Source: Syntrophaceae bacterium UBA7544 (lineage in GTDB: Bacteria; Desulfobacterota; Syntrophia; Syntrophales; Smithellaceae). From it: a stretch of DNA of 21,438 bases. The notes beneath the pieces are model-generated. The model ran no database searches. It saw only the letters and a program-made list of their open reading frames with translations, and was not told where the DNA came from. Below, one piece after another: positions 1 through 9,384 of the stretch (position 1 is its first letter; every line of letters starts with the position of its first letter). Position numbers and translations under genes: made by a program. The DNA is taken from the NCBI GenBank assembly GCA_002479215.1, contig DLME01000279.1, positions 1-21,438 of the forward strand, in the 5' to 3' direction.

Positions 1-115
1 ATTCGTGAAACTCCAATTTCCATAACGAAGTGTAGGGAAAGTGGTAAGTTGAATCCCGCTGCTGGCGGGACGAAGCGGGGGGCATAATACCCCGTAGCTT
101 GCTTTGGAGTTCATA
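1..115. repeat. Structured repeat-like intergenic element (partial at left edge)
   Basis: This GC-richer stretch sits beside AT-rich sequence and holds nested inverted repeats. A hairpin is formed by TCCCGC at 54-59 and GCGGGA at 65-70. A GGGG run near 79-82 can pair with CCCC at 90-93. An imperfect hairpin lies at 89-99/100-110. An 8-bp outer pair, AACTCCAA at 9-16 with TTGGAGTT at 104-111, closes the whole stretch. The layout is like a degenerate REP or MITE-like palindromic element or a structured RNA. No protein is encoded. Family membership is not shown by this single copy. Confidence 0.35.
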
Positions 116-137
116 CCCGTGATTAGAAAGAAAAATA

Positions 138-200
138 ATGCCAGTCAAGAAAACCATATTTAAGGATGGCTTGACCAATAAAATTATAATTGGAAAGTAA
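138..200 (+). CDS. Possible 20-residue leader ORF
   Basis: An ATG at 138 opens a 20-codon frame ending in TAA at 198-200, only 3 nt before the ATG of the next gene. An AGAAAG stretch at 125-130 could act as a weak ribosome site. The peptide is basic (several Lys) and has no recognised family. It could be a leader peptide coupled to the downstream membrane-protein gene, the tail of a gene lost when the left-edge element arrived, or chance. Nothing beyond position and spacing supports it. Confidence 0.2.
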   Translation: MPVKKTIFKDGLTNKIIIGK

Positions 201-203
201 TAA

Positions 204-719
204 ATGGCACAAAATATTTTCAAAGTTAGACGGGCTTTTCTTATACCTTTAACGGCAGTAATTGTCCTTCTGTTTCTGTTGTTGGTTGTCAGTTTATTTA
301 GAGGGCAAATGTGGGAAAGAATAGTTCTGGCGGTTTTTTTTATCAGTTCTTTATTGATCGGCATTGAAACAGCAAGAAGAGAAATTGTCGTAACCGAAGA
401 AGGTCTACAATTAAAAAAGTTTTTCCGGATTAAAATTTTTTTTTGGCGGGAAATTACCCATTTGGCGATTGTTGAACTGCGGCATAAAGCCTATTTTTTA
501 TTAACAACGACCAAAGGGTTTTATTTTTTCTCCAATATATTGGGAAACCACTCTTTACTTGTTCGCTCTCTTGTGGATAAGCTGGGAGCAGAAAAGGTGG
601 AAATAGAAGTAAAAAATTATTTAGATCATCCTGTCGAGCGACTTTCTTTGATTGTTATGAGTTGGATTACGGTATTGATCATTATTGCCGTTATAATTTT
701 AAAATTTTCGCCAGCTTAA
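204..719 (+). CDS. Small membrane protein with possible PH-like core
   Basis: A 171-residue protein of unassigned function. Hydrophobic segments at about residues 11-32, 37-54 and 147-167 look like three membrane spans. Between the second and third spans, residues 55-140 form a soluble block of alternating beta-like stretches and a terminal amphipathic helix. This layout is seen in bacterial PH-domain membrane proteins (two-helix hairpin then PH-like fold), but the similarity is by eye only. The start is chosen from GGAAAG at 192-197, six nt before the ATG. It lies 77 nt upstream of the Fis-like gene and may or may not be co-transcribed. No catalytic motif is visible. Confidence 0.6.
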   Translation: MAQNIFKVRRAFLIPLTAVIVLLFLLLVVSLFRGQMWERIVLAVFFISSLLIGIETARREIVVTEEGLQLKKFFRIKIFFWREITHLAIVELRHKAYFLLTTTKGFYFFSNILGNHSLLVRSLVDKLGAEKVEIEVKNYLDHPVERLSLIVMSWITVLIIIAVIILKFSPA

Positions 720-796
720 ATTTTAAAAAAGCATATTGAGAAACACATGTTTTTAATTCCTAATTTAATCTTGTCCGGAAGGGGGAACTTCGAAAA

Positions 797-1102
797 ATGC
801 GGTCGAAAAAACAAAAGAGTTCAAAAGTAGTGATGAAGGTGAAGGAAACCCCTTACGCGGTTGTTGAGGAAATAATGGAAAAAAAACTGGAAGACATTAC
901 TACTGTTTTATCGGCTTCCAGTGGTCGCAAAAGTAAGCTTTACGAAGAAGTTATGTCGATGGTGGAAAAAGGCTTGTTTAAAATTGCTCTGCGCCGTTCA
1001 AACTACGTGAAAAGTACGGCGGCCGTTTTTCTGGGAATTAGCCGTAACACGTTTACCGATAAAATGGTCAAATTAGGTATCAACTGTGAAAAGAATAGAT
1101 AA
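797..1102 (+). CDS. Fis-family helix-turn-helix DNA-binding protein
   Basis: A 101-residue protein, almost the size of E. coli Fis (98 aa). The C-terminal part, residues about 63-96, matches the Fis/NtrC-type C-terminal HTH: an Ala-Leu-Arg-Arg start, then the TAAVFLGISRNTFTDKM stretch as the two recognition helices, and a closing Leu-Gly-Ile. The N-terminal 40 residues are basic then acidic and do not resemble the Fis activation hairpin, so a local regulator is as likely as true Fis. A purine-rich GGAAGGGGGA at 777-786 precedes the ATG by 10 nt. An in-frame ATG at 833 is an alternative start. The stop is 17 nt before the beta-helix gene, so it is probably first in that operon and could control it. 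Confidence 0.75.
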   Translation: MRSKKQKSSKVVMKVKETPYAVVEEIMEKKLEDITTVLSASSGRKSKLYEEVMSMVEKGLFKIALRRSNYVKSTAAVFLGISRNTFTDKMVKLGINCEKNR

Positions 1103-1119
1103 GCACTATAAAAACATTT

Positions 1120-2388
1120 ATGATTAGAGCCATTAAAAAAAATGCAAAATTACCTGAAAAGGTAACTTGTCTCTTAAAGAAAGGGGTTCGGATTACGGCC
1201 CCTTTTTCTGTGGAAATCGGCAAGGAAGTAAATCCAGAGAGAATTGACAGTTCTTTAATAATTTACGGTGCAGCAAGGATTTGCGGAGAAAATACGTTAA
1301 TTGCCCAAGATGTAAAATTGGGATATGAAGCGCCTGTTAATTTGATTAACTGCCAACTGGGAGCGGCGGTGGAGCTTAAGGGAGGGTACTTTGCCGATTC
1401 GGTTTTCCTGGATAAGGTAACAATGGGCAGCAATGCACAAGTCCGCTCCGGCTGCCTTTTGGAAGAAGAATCTCGTGGAAATCACACCGTCGGTTTAAAG
1501 CAAACGATTTTATTTCCCTTCGTTACGTTAGGTAGCCTGATTAATTTTTGTGATTGCCTCATGGCGGGCGGCACAAGCCGGAAAAAGCATAGCGAAGTAG
1601 GCAGTTCTTATATTCATTTCAATTACACTCCCCAGCAGGACAAGGCAACTCCTTCTTTAATAGGAGATGTTCCGCGAGGTGTAATGTTGCGCGAAGAGCC
1701 GATATTCCTGGGTGGTCAAGGCGGAATCGTGGGACCGCTGCAAATAGCTTATGGCACAGTCATTCCAGCAGGTGTTATTTGCCGGCGGGATTGCATAACC
1801 GCAGAAATGATTTGGCCTCCCTCTGTTTTATCATTTGAGCCCAAAAAATTTGTTCCCGGAATTGATGGTGATATTAGCCGCAAAGTTAACCACAATATAG
1901 GTTATATCGCCAATTTGTTGGCCTTAAGACAATGGTATCGCTTTGTTCGCCGCGAATTCTTTATTAGATTTAAGTACGGCGAGGCTTTATATGCCGGAGC
2001 CCTTGATGTTTTAGATGAAGCCATTATTGAAAGAATCAGGCAATTACGATTGTTCGCGCAAAACTTGGAGAAAACAATTATAGCCGCAGAAAAAATGAAG
2101 AAAAACTTATCGGGTATAGTATTGCGTAAACAAAAACAGTTTATCCGTGATTGGCCGCAGATGGAAGAATATCTTTTCGGCAACAGCGAAGAAAAAATCT
2201 CTCTGAAGAAAAAAGAAACGTTTATAAAAATAATACAACGCCAATCAGGTAAGGCTAATTCTTATCTGCAAACAATACAGGCTTTAACATCTGTACAAAC
2301 CAGAGCAGGTATGGATTGGTTGAATGATGTTGTTCAGGAGGTTGCCGCCGGGTGCATGAAAATCTCTGGCGTTCTGCGGCAGAAATAA
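1120..2388 (+). CDS. GlmU-like left-handed beta-helix protein without nucleotidyltransferase domain
   Basis: A 422-residue protein. Residues about 40-245 show hexapeptide-repeat texture typical of left-handed beta-helix acyltransferases. A segment around residues 157-225 resembles the GlmU acetyltransferase core: His157, then Asn168-Tyr169 and Lys175 placed like the GlmU Asn-Tyr-Asp-Gly...Lys stretch, followed by Ile-Gly-Asp and an Ile-Val-Gly-Pro/Gly-Thr-Val-Ile-Pro-Ala-Gly turn series. The Rossmann-type uridylyltransferase half of GlmU is absent. Residues about 265-422 are charged and helical, probably coiled coil. Such proteins are often labelled UDP-GlcNAc pyrophosphorylase, which this domain content does not support. 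No strong ribosome site precedes the ATG, so translation is probably coupled to the Fis-like gene 17 nt upstream. The giant GlmS-like gene starts 6 nt downstream, which suggests a shared amino-sugar role. Confidence 0.7.
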   Translation: MIRAIKKNAKLPEKVTCLLKKGVRITAPFSVEIGKEVNPERIDSSLIIYGAARICGENTLIAQDVKLGYEAPVNLINCQLGAAVELKGGYFADSVFLDKVTMGSNAQVRSGCLLEEESRGNHTVGLKQTILFPFVTLGSLINFCDCLMAGGTSRKKHSEVGSSYIHFNYTPQQDKATPSLIGDVPRGVMLREEPIFLGGQGGIVGPLQIAYGTVIPAGVICRRDCITAEMIWPPSVLSFEPKKFVPGIDGDISRKVNHNIGYIANLLALRQWYRFVRREFFIRFKYGEALYAGALDVLDEAIIERIRQLRLFAQNLEKTIIAAEKMKKNLSGIVLRKQKQFIRDWPQMEEYLFGNSEEKISLKKKETFIKIIQRQSGKANSYLQTIQALTSVQTRAGMDWLNDVVQEVAAGCMKISGVLRQK

Positions 2389-2394
2389 GAAACA

Positions 2395-5300
2395 ATGTTT
2401 GTTACGCAAATATTAAATACAATAAAAAATATAAGCCTTTATTTTAAGGTCTGTAAAATATTTGTCGGAAAAAATCCGGCTTACATTAGCGCTCCGGCAA
2501 TAATATTTTTCCCGAGTATACCTTTTCAACTTAACTGCGGTTTCGCCGGATTGATGACTTTCCGGTCTCAGCAAAAAGCTGTAAGTTTAAATGCTGATTT
2601 AGAGCTTATACAATTGTGGGATAAAATTAAACGTTCGTCACTTAGAAATGTTTTAGCTGAAAACATTGTCGCTAAAGCTTACGTGTGCGGACTTGATACA
2701 CTTACCTCCATGGAAAAAGCTACGTTGGAACTGAAGCGGGAGAGCGCTCAGGAAATTCTTTTCTTTCAGACACAAAGAGCCAAAAAGCTTTTCGATTTAG
2801 AAAAGGAAATGAAAATATTTTTGGTTCAGGAAGAGAAAATGCTGGAAGATCAAGCTGCAAAATTTACCTCCGCTGATCTTGAAACCATCAATAGCAGGAT
2901 TATTCTGCTTAAAGATATTCAGTGGACTTTAGAAAAAGACATTTTGGCTAATTTTGTTAAAATTATAGATATTTCCGGTACAGGTGAAGCAAGCGCAATA
3001 AAACCGACGGCTTTTAGAAAATACCGGAAAATTAATTTCCTGCTCAATGCGCTGGATCGCCTGGAAGTGCGGGGCAGGGATTCGGCGGGACTGCAAATTG
3101 TTTTCACCTTGGAAAAAGAAAAAGCAATGGAAAGTATAATACTCAGCCTGAAGGAAAAAAGTTTATACGAAGATTATTTAATGCGGTCGCAGGAGGGGGA
3201 CCTTACTAACGGTTCGATTTGGGTTGCGTCCGGAGTATTTACCGGAAGCGAAAAGGGAATAAATATAACTTTTACCTATAAAACTTTTTCTATTGTCGGT
3301 GAGTTGGGTCGCAATGTCCGTGATTTAAGACAGGTGATTAGAAAAGACCGGATTCTGCAATATTTTGCCCGGCTGGATACGGCATGCGAAACAGCGATTA
3401 CCCATACACGTTGGGCTTCTGTTGGTTCCATTACGGAAGAAAATTGTCATCCAGTCAATAACTATAAACCTAATCAGGCCGGTCAATCCTTTCCCTTTTA
3501 TCCAAAATCCAAAGCTCAAATTAATATTGTCTTAAACGGAGATATTGATAATTATTCAACGTTGCGCGCGGAATTGGAAGCGAATAACGAATTGATCGCG
3601 CCCGAAATTACAACCGATACAAAAACTATCCCTTTGCAAATTGAAAAATATCTAATGGCCGGAAATAACCTTGCCGATTCCTTTCGCTTTGCGGTAAAAG
3701 ATTTTGAGGGGTCACACGCCATAGCTATGACCAGTGATCTCGAACCCGGTAAGGTTTTTTTGGCGCTTAAAGGCAGCGGTCAGTCTATCTATCTTGGAAT
3801 CAGTTCCGATCAGTATATGTTTTCTTCAGAGCTCTATGGTCTGGTGGAAGTGATGCCTAATTTTATAAAAATGAACGGCGAGTTGGATGTTGACGGTGAA
3901 AACTCAGCAGCAGGACAAATTTTTATTTTAGACCAAAACTCCTTCGGAGGATTGGCGGGAATTACCGCTTGTTATTATGACGGTACAGAAATTACTTTAA
4001 AAGAAAGCGATATACAAAAAGCCGAAATGACGACTCGAGACATCGATCGCGGCGCTTATCCTCATTTTTTCCTGAAGGAAATTTCCGAATCGGCTGTTTC
4101 CATAAAAAGAACCTTGCGGGGCAAATACCGCATTTTGACCAGGGACAAATCTTTGCCCCAAGTCGTTTTCAACTTAGGCTCAGATATTGTTCCTGAGCCT
4201 GTTCGTTTGGGTCTCCAAAACGGCGCCATTAAAAATATTATAGTTATCGGCCATGGGACGGCGGCTGTTGCCGGGGTCGCCATAGCCGATGCTATGGAAC
4301 TTTACTTGAAAGGCGGAAGCATTAATATAATAGCCAGGGTGGCTTCCGAATTAAGCGGTTTTTTGTTAAAAGACGATTTATCGGATACATTGGTAATCCC
4401 TATCACTCAATCCGGAACAACAACGGATACAAATCGTGCCGTAGCAATGGCCAAAGAGCGAGGTGCTTTTATAATTTCCATAGTAAACAGAAGGCAGTCG
4501 GATATTACCGCTAAATCGCACGGAGTATTTTACACGAGCGACGGCCGCGATATAGAAATGTCCGTTGCTTCTACAAAAGCTTTTTATTCCCAAATTATTG
4601 CCGGGCAAGTTTTAGCCCTTTTCCTGGCGCAAGTGATGAAAACCCGAACTGATGACTACATAGCCCGGGAGTTGCACAATCTGGAGGAGGCGCCTGAGTT
4701 AATGGCGCGAGTCTTTGACCTGAGAAATCAAATTTCCGCTTCGGTCGAGAAAACTTTGACCAAGAAATTCTGGGCGGTTGTGGGCAGCGGGCCCAACAAA
4801 GCGGCAGCCGATGAAATAAGAATCAAACTCAGCGAGCTTTGTTATAAAACCATTTCTTCTGACATCGTGGAAAACAAAAAGCATATTGATTTGTCGGCAG
4901 AACCTTTAATTTTGGTTTGTGCTTCAGGTAATCCGGAGCCGGTTGTGGAAGATATTGCCAAAGACGTGGCAATTTTTAAAGCGCACAAGGCCGCAGTTAT
5001 AGTTTTTGCGGAAGAAGGCGATGATCGTTTCAATAAAATCGCCGATGCTGTGATTTCTATTCCTTCTGCTTCTATGCCCCTACCAGTGATACTAAATACT
5101 ATGGCCGGGCATTTGTGGGGATACTATGCCGCTTGCGCTATTGATAAAGAAGCTTTTATTTTCAGAGAATTCAGAAACCGTTTGAATTTGGCTCTGGCCG
5201 AACATGTAAAGATGAATTACTCGTTGTATGAGAGAATTGCGAATTTCCATTTTCGCCACTTAATAAATGATTTTTATCATACTTTTAATAGTCATCGTAA

Positions 5301-6123
5301 TGACGGCGCTTTCAATTTATTAAGTGTAAAAACTATTTCCGATTTGGCGCTTTTGCTGAAATATGCTGCCGGTAAGCTGCCACTGGAGGATTTCCGCCAT
5401 GAATTTAAGAATGAAGATTCTCCGCTTGATCTTTTAGATGTCACTCTGGGAAGAGCAATTGATGAACTTACCCGGCCTATAGATGCCATTCGCCATCAAG
5501 CAAAAACAGTTACAGTAGGCACAAGCCGTAAAGAAAAAATATTAAAAGGAGCTGTGTTTGATCTTCTGGAGAAACTTGAGTTTGCCACGAAAAATTTAAC
5601 TTACAAGAATATTTTGGCCATAAGCAGAATACAGCCGGCGGTTTTGGCCGTGCGAGGATATACTCTTTATAATATTAACAATCTTGATGAAGAAGGTAAT
5701 CCAACGGAAGGTTCTACTATTATTATAAGGGAAAAGGGCGGAGTAGCCAAGCAGATGATTTCGCGAGCTGAGAATTCCCAACTGCTCATGGGAACTAAAA
5801 GAACAATTGTCAGTACAGGTAATATTTATATGGGTAAAGGCAAAACTGATGGGGCATCCATATTAGTTCTACCGTTATTGGGAGAAAATGATTTTGTCGG
5901 CAATTTACTTCTGCTGCATATTGAATATAACGAACTTTTATCTCTTCGCGAAAAGAAAAAAGTATTGGGTTACAGGTACAACGATATCAGGAACTTGGTC
6001 AATGAATATAACGTTAATTGGGACGACAATTATTTGGGGGGAATTCCACTTATTGACTTGTTCAGCGAACCGGTGGAAAACCTTGCCGGACGTATTAAGC
6101 GATGTGCTCTTATAGAGGGTTGA
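2395..6123 (+). CDS. Giant GlmS-like protein (class II glutaminase plus two SIS domains, with large extra regions)
   Basis: A 1242-residue relative of glucosamine-6-phosphate synthase (about 609 aa in E. coli). Glutaminase: Cys48 in CGFAGL, RGRDSAG at 226-232, HTRWAS with Arg339-Trp340, Asn381-Gly382, and Asp408 match E. coli Cys1, Arg73-Trp74, Asn98-Gly99 and Asp123. SIS 1 lies around 610-760, with GHGT at 619-622 and TQSGTTTDT at 671-679. SIS 2 lies around 785-925, where Glu807, Lys811, Glu814 and His830 keep the exact spacing of E. coli Glu481, Lys485, Glu488 and His504. Odd points: 47 residues precede the nucleophile; about 153 extra, mostly helical residues separate CGFAGL from RGRDSAG; the C-terminal Schiff-base lysine (E. 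coli Lys603) is not evident; and about 300 residues of unknown fold follow SIS 2. It starts 6 nt after the beta-helix gene. It probably uses glutamine to aminate or isomerise a sugar phosphate, but the substrate is uncertain. Confidence 0.8.
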   Translation: MFVTQILNTIKNISLYFKVCKIFVGKNPAYISAPAIIFFPSIPFQLNCGFAGLMTFRSQQKAVSLNADLELIQLWDKIKRSSLRNVLAENIVAKAYVCGLDTLTSMEKATLELKRESAQEILFFQTQRAKKLFDLEKEMKIFLVQEEKMLEDQAAKFTSADLETINSRIILLKDIQWTLEKDILANFVKIIDISGTGEASAIKPTAFRKYRKINFLLNALDRLEVRGRDSAGLQIVFTLEKEKAMESIILSLKEKSLYEDYLMRSQEGDLTNGSIWVASGVFTGSEKGINITFTYKTFSIVGELGRNVRDLRQVIRKDRILQYFARLDTACETAITHTRWASVGSITEENCHPVNNYKPNQAGQSFPFYPKSKAQINIVLNGDIDNYSTLRAELEANNELIAPEITTDTKTIPLQIEKYLMAGNNLADSFRFAVKDFEGSHAIAMTSDLEPGKVFLALKGSGQSIYLGISSDQYMFSSELYGLVEVMPNFIKMNGELDVDGENSAAGQIFILDQNSFGGLAGITACYYDGTEITLKESDIQKAEMTTRDIDRGAYPHFFLKEISESAVSIKRTLRGKYRILTRDKSLPQVVFNLGSDIVPEPVRLGLQNGAIKNIIVIGHGTAAVAGVAIADAMELYLKGGSINIIARVASELSGFLLKDDLSDTLVIPITQSGTTTDTNRAVAMAKERGAFIISIVNRRQSDITAKSHGVFYTSDGRDIEMSVASTKAFYSQIIAGQVLALFLAQVMKTRTDDYIARELHNLEEAPELMARVFDLRNQISASVEKTLTKKFWAVVGSGPNKAAADEIRIKLSELCYKTISSDIVENKKHIDLSAEPLILVCASGNPEPVVEDIAKDVAIFKAHKAAVIVFAEEGDDRFNKIADAVISIPSASMPLPVILNTMAGHLWGYYAACAIDKEAFIFREFRNRLNLALAEHVKMNYSLYERIANFHFRHLINDFYHTFNSHRNDGAFNLLSVKTISDLALLLKYAAGKLPLEDFRHEFKNEDSPLDLLDVTLGRAIDELTRPIDAIRHQAKTVTVGTSRKEKILKGAVFDLLEKLEFATKNLTYKNILAISRIQPAVLAVRGYTLYNINNLDEEGNPTEGSTIIIREKGGVAKQMISRAENSQLLMGTKRTIVSTGNIYMGKGKTDGASILVLPLLGENDFVGNLLLLHIEYNELLSLREKKKVLGYRYNDIRNLVNEYNVNWDDNYLGGIPLIDLFSEPVENLAGRIKRCALIEG

Positions 6124-6154
6124 AGTTTGTCGGCGAACTTGCGGGAGAGACCGC

Positions 6155-7815
<1,661 letters not shown>

Positions 7816-7902
7816 TTCGTTTGATAATCCCAGTTAAGTATACCTGACAAGGTCAACGGACCATTGCAACTGGTCGGGAATAACGAATAACGGGTTGATG
7901 TC

Positions 7903-9384
7903 ATGGATCAAAAAAATTGCGACACGATAATAGCAGACTACGAAAGAATATTTCATCCGCAAAAGCTGGCCATTGTCGGTGTTTCAGAGGAAGGCACCGG
8001 CTTTGGAAGCGGCATGTTCAATGCCTTGCAAGCCATGGGGTTTGAAGGAGAAATCTTCCCGGTAAATCCCAAAGGCGGAGAATTTTCCGGTACGGATATC
8101 TACAGGCAGATCGAAGATATACCCGTGAGATTGGATTTTGCGATAATTTGCGTAACTGCCAAAGCGGTGCCGGATGTTCTGGAGGCTTGCCGAAAAAATG
8201 GTGCGGCGGGTGCAGAAATCCTTTCAGCTGGTTTCAGTGAACTTGGAACGGCGGAAGGCATTGAATTGGAAAAGAAGATCAGGCAAATAGCGGCAAAAGG
8301 AATCCGGGTAGTCGGCCCAAACTGCTTTGGCATTTATTGTCCCCGAAGCAGATTGACCTTATTGCCGGGACCGGACCTCTCGCGCCGAAGCGGCCCCGTT
8401 GCTTTTTTGTCACAAAGCGGCGGTATGGCCATCGATTTTGCCCATAAAGGAAAATGGATGGGCATTGGATTCAGCAAGGTTGTCAGTTTCGGGAATGGTG
8501 CCGATTTAAGGGAAACGGAGCTTCTGCGCTATCTCGCTCGCGATCCCGAAACGCGGATTATCACCATGTACATCGAAGGCATCAAAGACGGAGATTCCTT
8601 TTTCCGGGAGATCAAGGCTGCTTCTTACAGTAAGCCCGTTATCGTTTGCAAGGGAGGTCTCTCGCCTGCCGGTCAAAGAATGGTCGTGAGCCATACGGCG
8701 TCCATGGGAGGAAGTCGCGTTATCTGGCAGTCTGTTCTCACGCAGGTTAATGCTATTCAGGTTCAGGATTTGGAGGAATTAGTCGAGGCCAGTCTGGCCT
8801 TTTCCCTTTTACCGGAAAAAGTTTTCAAGGCAATTTCTGTTGTCGGCGGGGGAGGCGCTTTAGGTGTTACTGCCTGTGATGCCGCGGAAGCTTTCGGTAT
8901 CGAGATTCCGCCGCTATCGGCCGATCTTCAGACGCGAATCGGGGAATTACTGCCGAAACCAGGATCGAGCGCCTTAAACCCCATTGACGTAGCCAATCCC
9001 TTTGTTTCGCCGAAAGTCTTAAAAGAGATTCTTCGTAATACGGCTCAAGATGACCGGATCGATCTACAAATAATTATTTCGCTTCTTTATCATTATAAAA
9101 CAATAGCGCGCGCGTTGGGAAAGCCGGTAGCGGAAGTGGCGCCCTACCGGGAACTGGCCGAGACAATCCGTGATGTGATGAAAGAGACCGGTAAACCAAT
9201 CGTTGTCGTTCTGGCCAACCCGAAAAGGGGAGTAGATGATTTGGATATTATAGAAATGCTGGCACTGGCAAGAAGGGAGTTTCTTGATCGCGGCCTGCCT
9301 GTTTTTGATGAGCTCCATGAAGCCATTCGCGCTATCGGGCACGTCAATAGTTACTATGGAAGGAGGAAGGCCGAAAATGAATAA
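7903..9384 (+). CDS. ADP-forming acyl-CoA synthetase, alpha (CoA-binding) subunit
   Basis: A 493-residue subunit of an NDP-forming acyl-CoA synthetase, which turns acyl-CoA, ADP and phosphate into free acid, CoA and ATP, or runs in reverse. Residues about 14-130 form the CoA-binding Rossmann domain (AIVGVSEEGTGFGSG). Residues about 135-290 form the succinyl-CoA-ligase-like domain, with VVGPNCFG and FLSQSGGMA. His264 in VVSHTASMGG is the expected catalytic phospho-histidine. Residues about 300-475 form the third domain found in ACD alpha subunits. No strong ribosome site is seen before the ATG. It lies 87 nt after pyrG and overlaps the beta-subunit gene by 8 nt. The acyl group cannot be read from sequence; acetyl, another short-chain acyl or an aryl group are possible. 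Confidence 0.9.
   Translation: MDQKNCDTIIADYERIFHPQKLAIVGVSEEGTGFGSGMFNALQAMGFEGEIFPVNPKGGEFSGTDIYRQIEDIPVRLDFAIICVTAKAVPDVLEACRKNGAAGAEILSAGFSELGTAEGIELEKKIRQIAAKGIRVVGPNCFGIYCPRSRLTLLPGPDLSRRSGPVAFLSQSGGMAIDFAHKGKWMGIGFSKVVSFGNGADLRETELLRYLARDPETRIITMYIEGIKDGDSFFREIKAASYSKPVIVCKGGLSPAGQRMVVSHTASMGGSRVIWQSVLTQVNAIQVQDLEELVEASLAFSLLPEKVFKAISVVGGGGALGVTACDAAEAFGIEIPPLSADLQTRIGELLPKPGSSALNPIDVANPFVSPKVLKEILRNTAQDDRIDLQIIISLLYHYKTIARALGKPVAEVAPYRELAETIRDVMKETGKPIVVVLANPKRGVDDLDIIEMLALARREFLDRGLPVFDELHEAIRAIGHVNSYYGRRKAENE

Noticed and set aside
9284..9376. Longer start for the ACD beta subunit, adding 31 residues
   Set aside because: It overlaps the alpha gene by 100 nt and has no ribosome site there, and the added residues do not resemble ACD beta subunits. 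The ATG at 9377 has a strong site and places the catalytic His at position 71.
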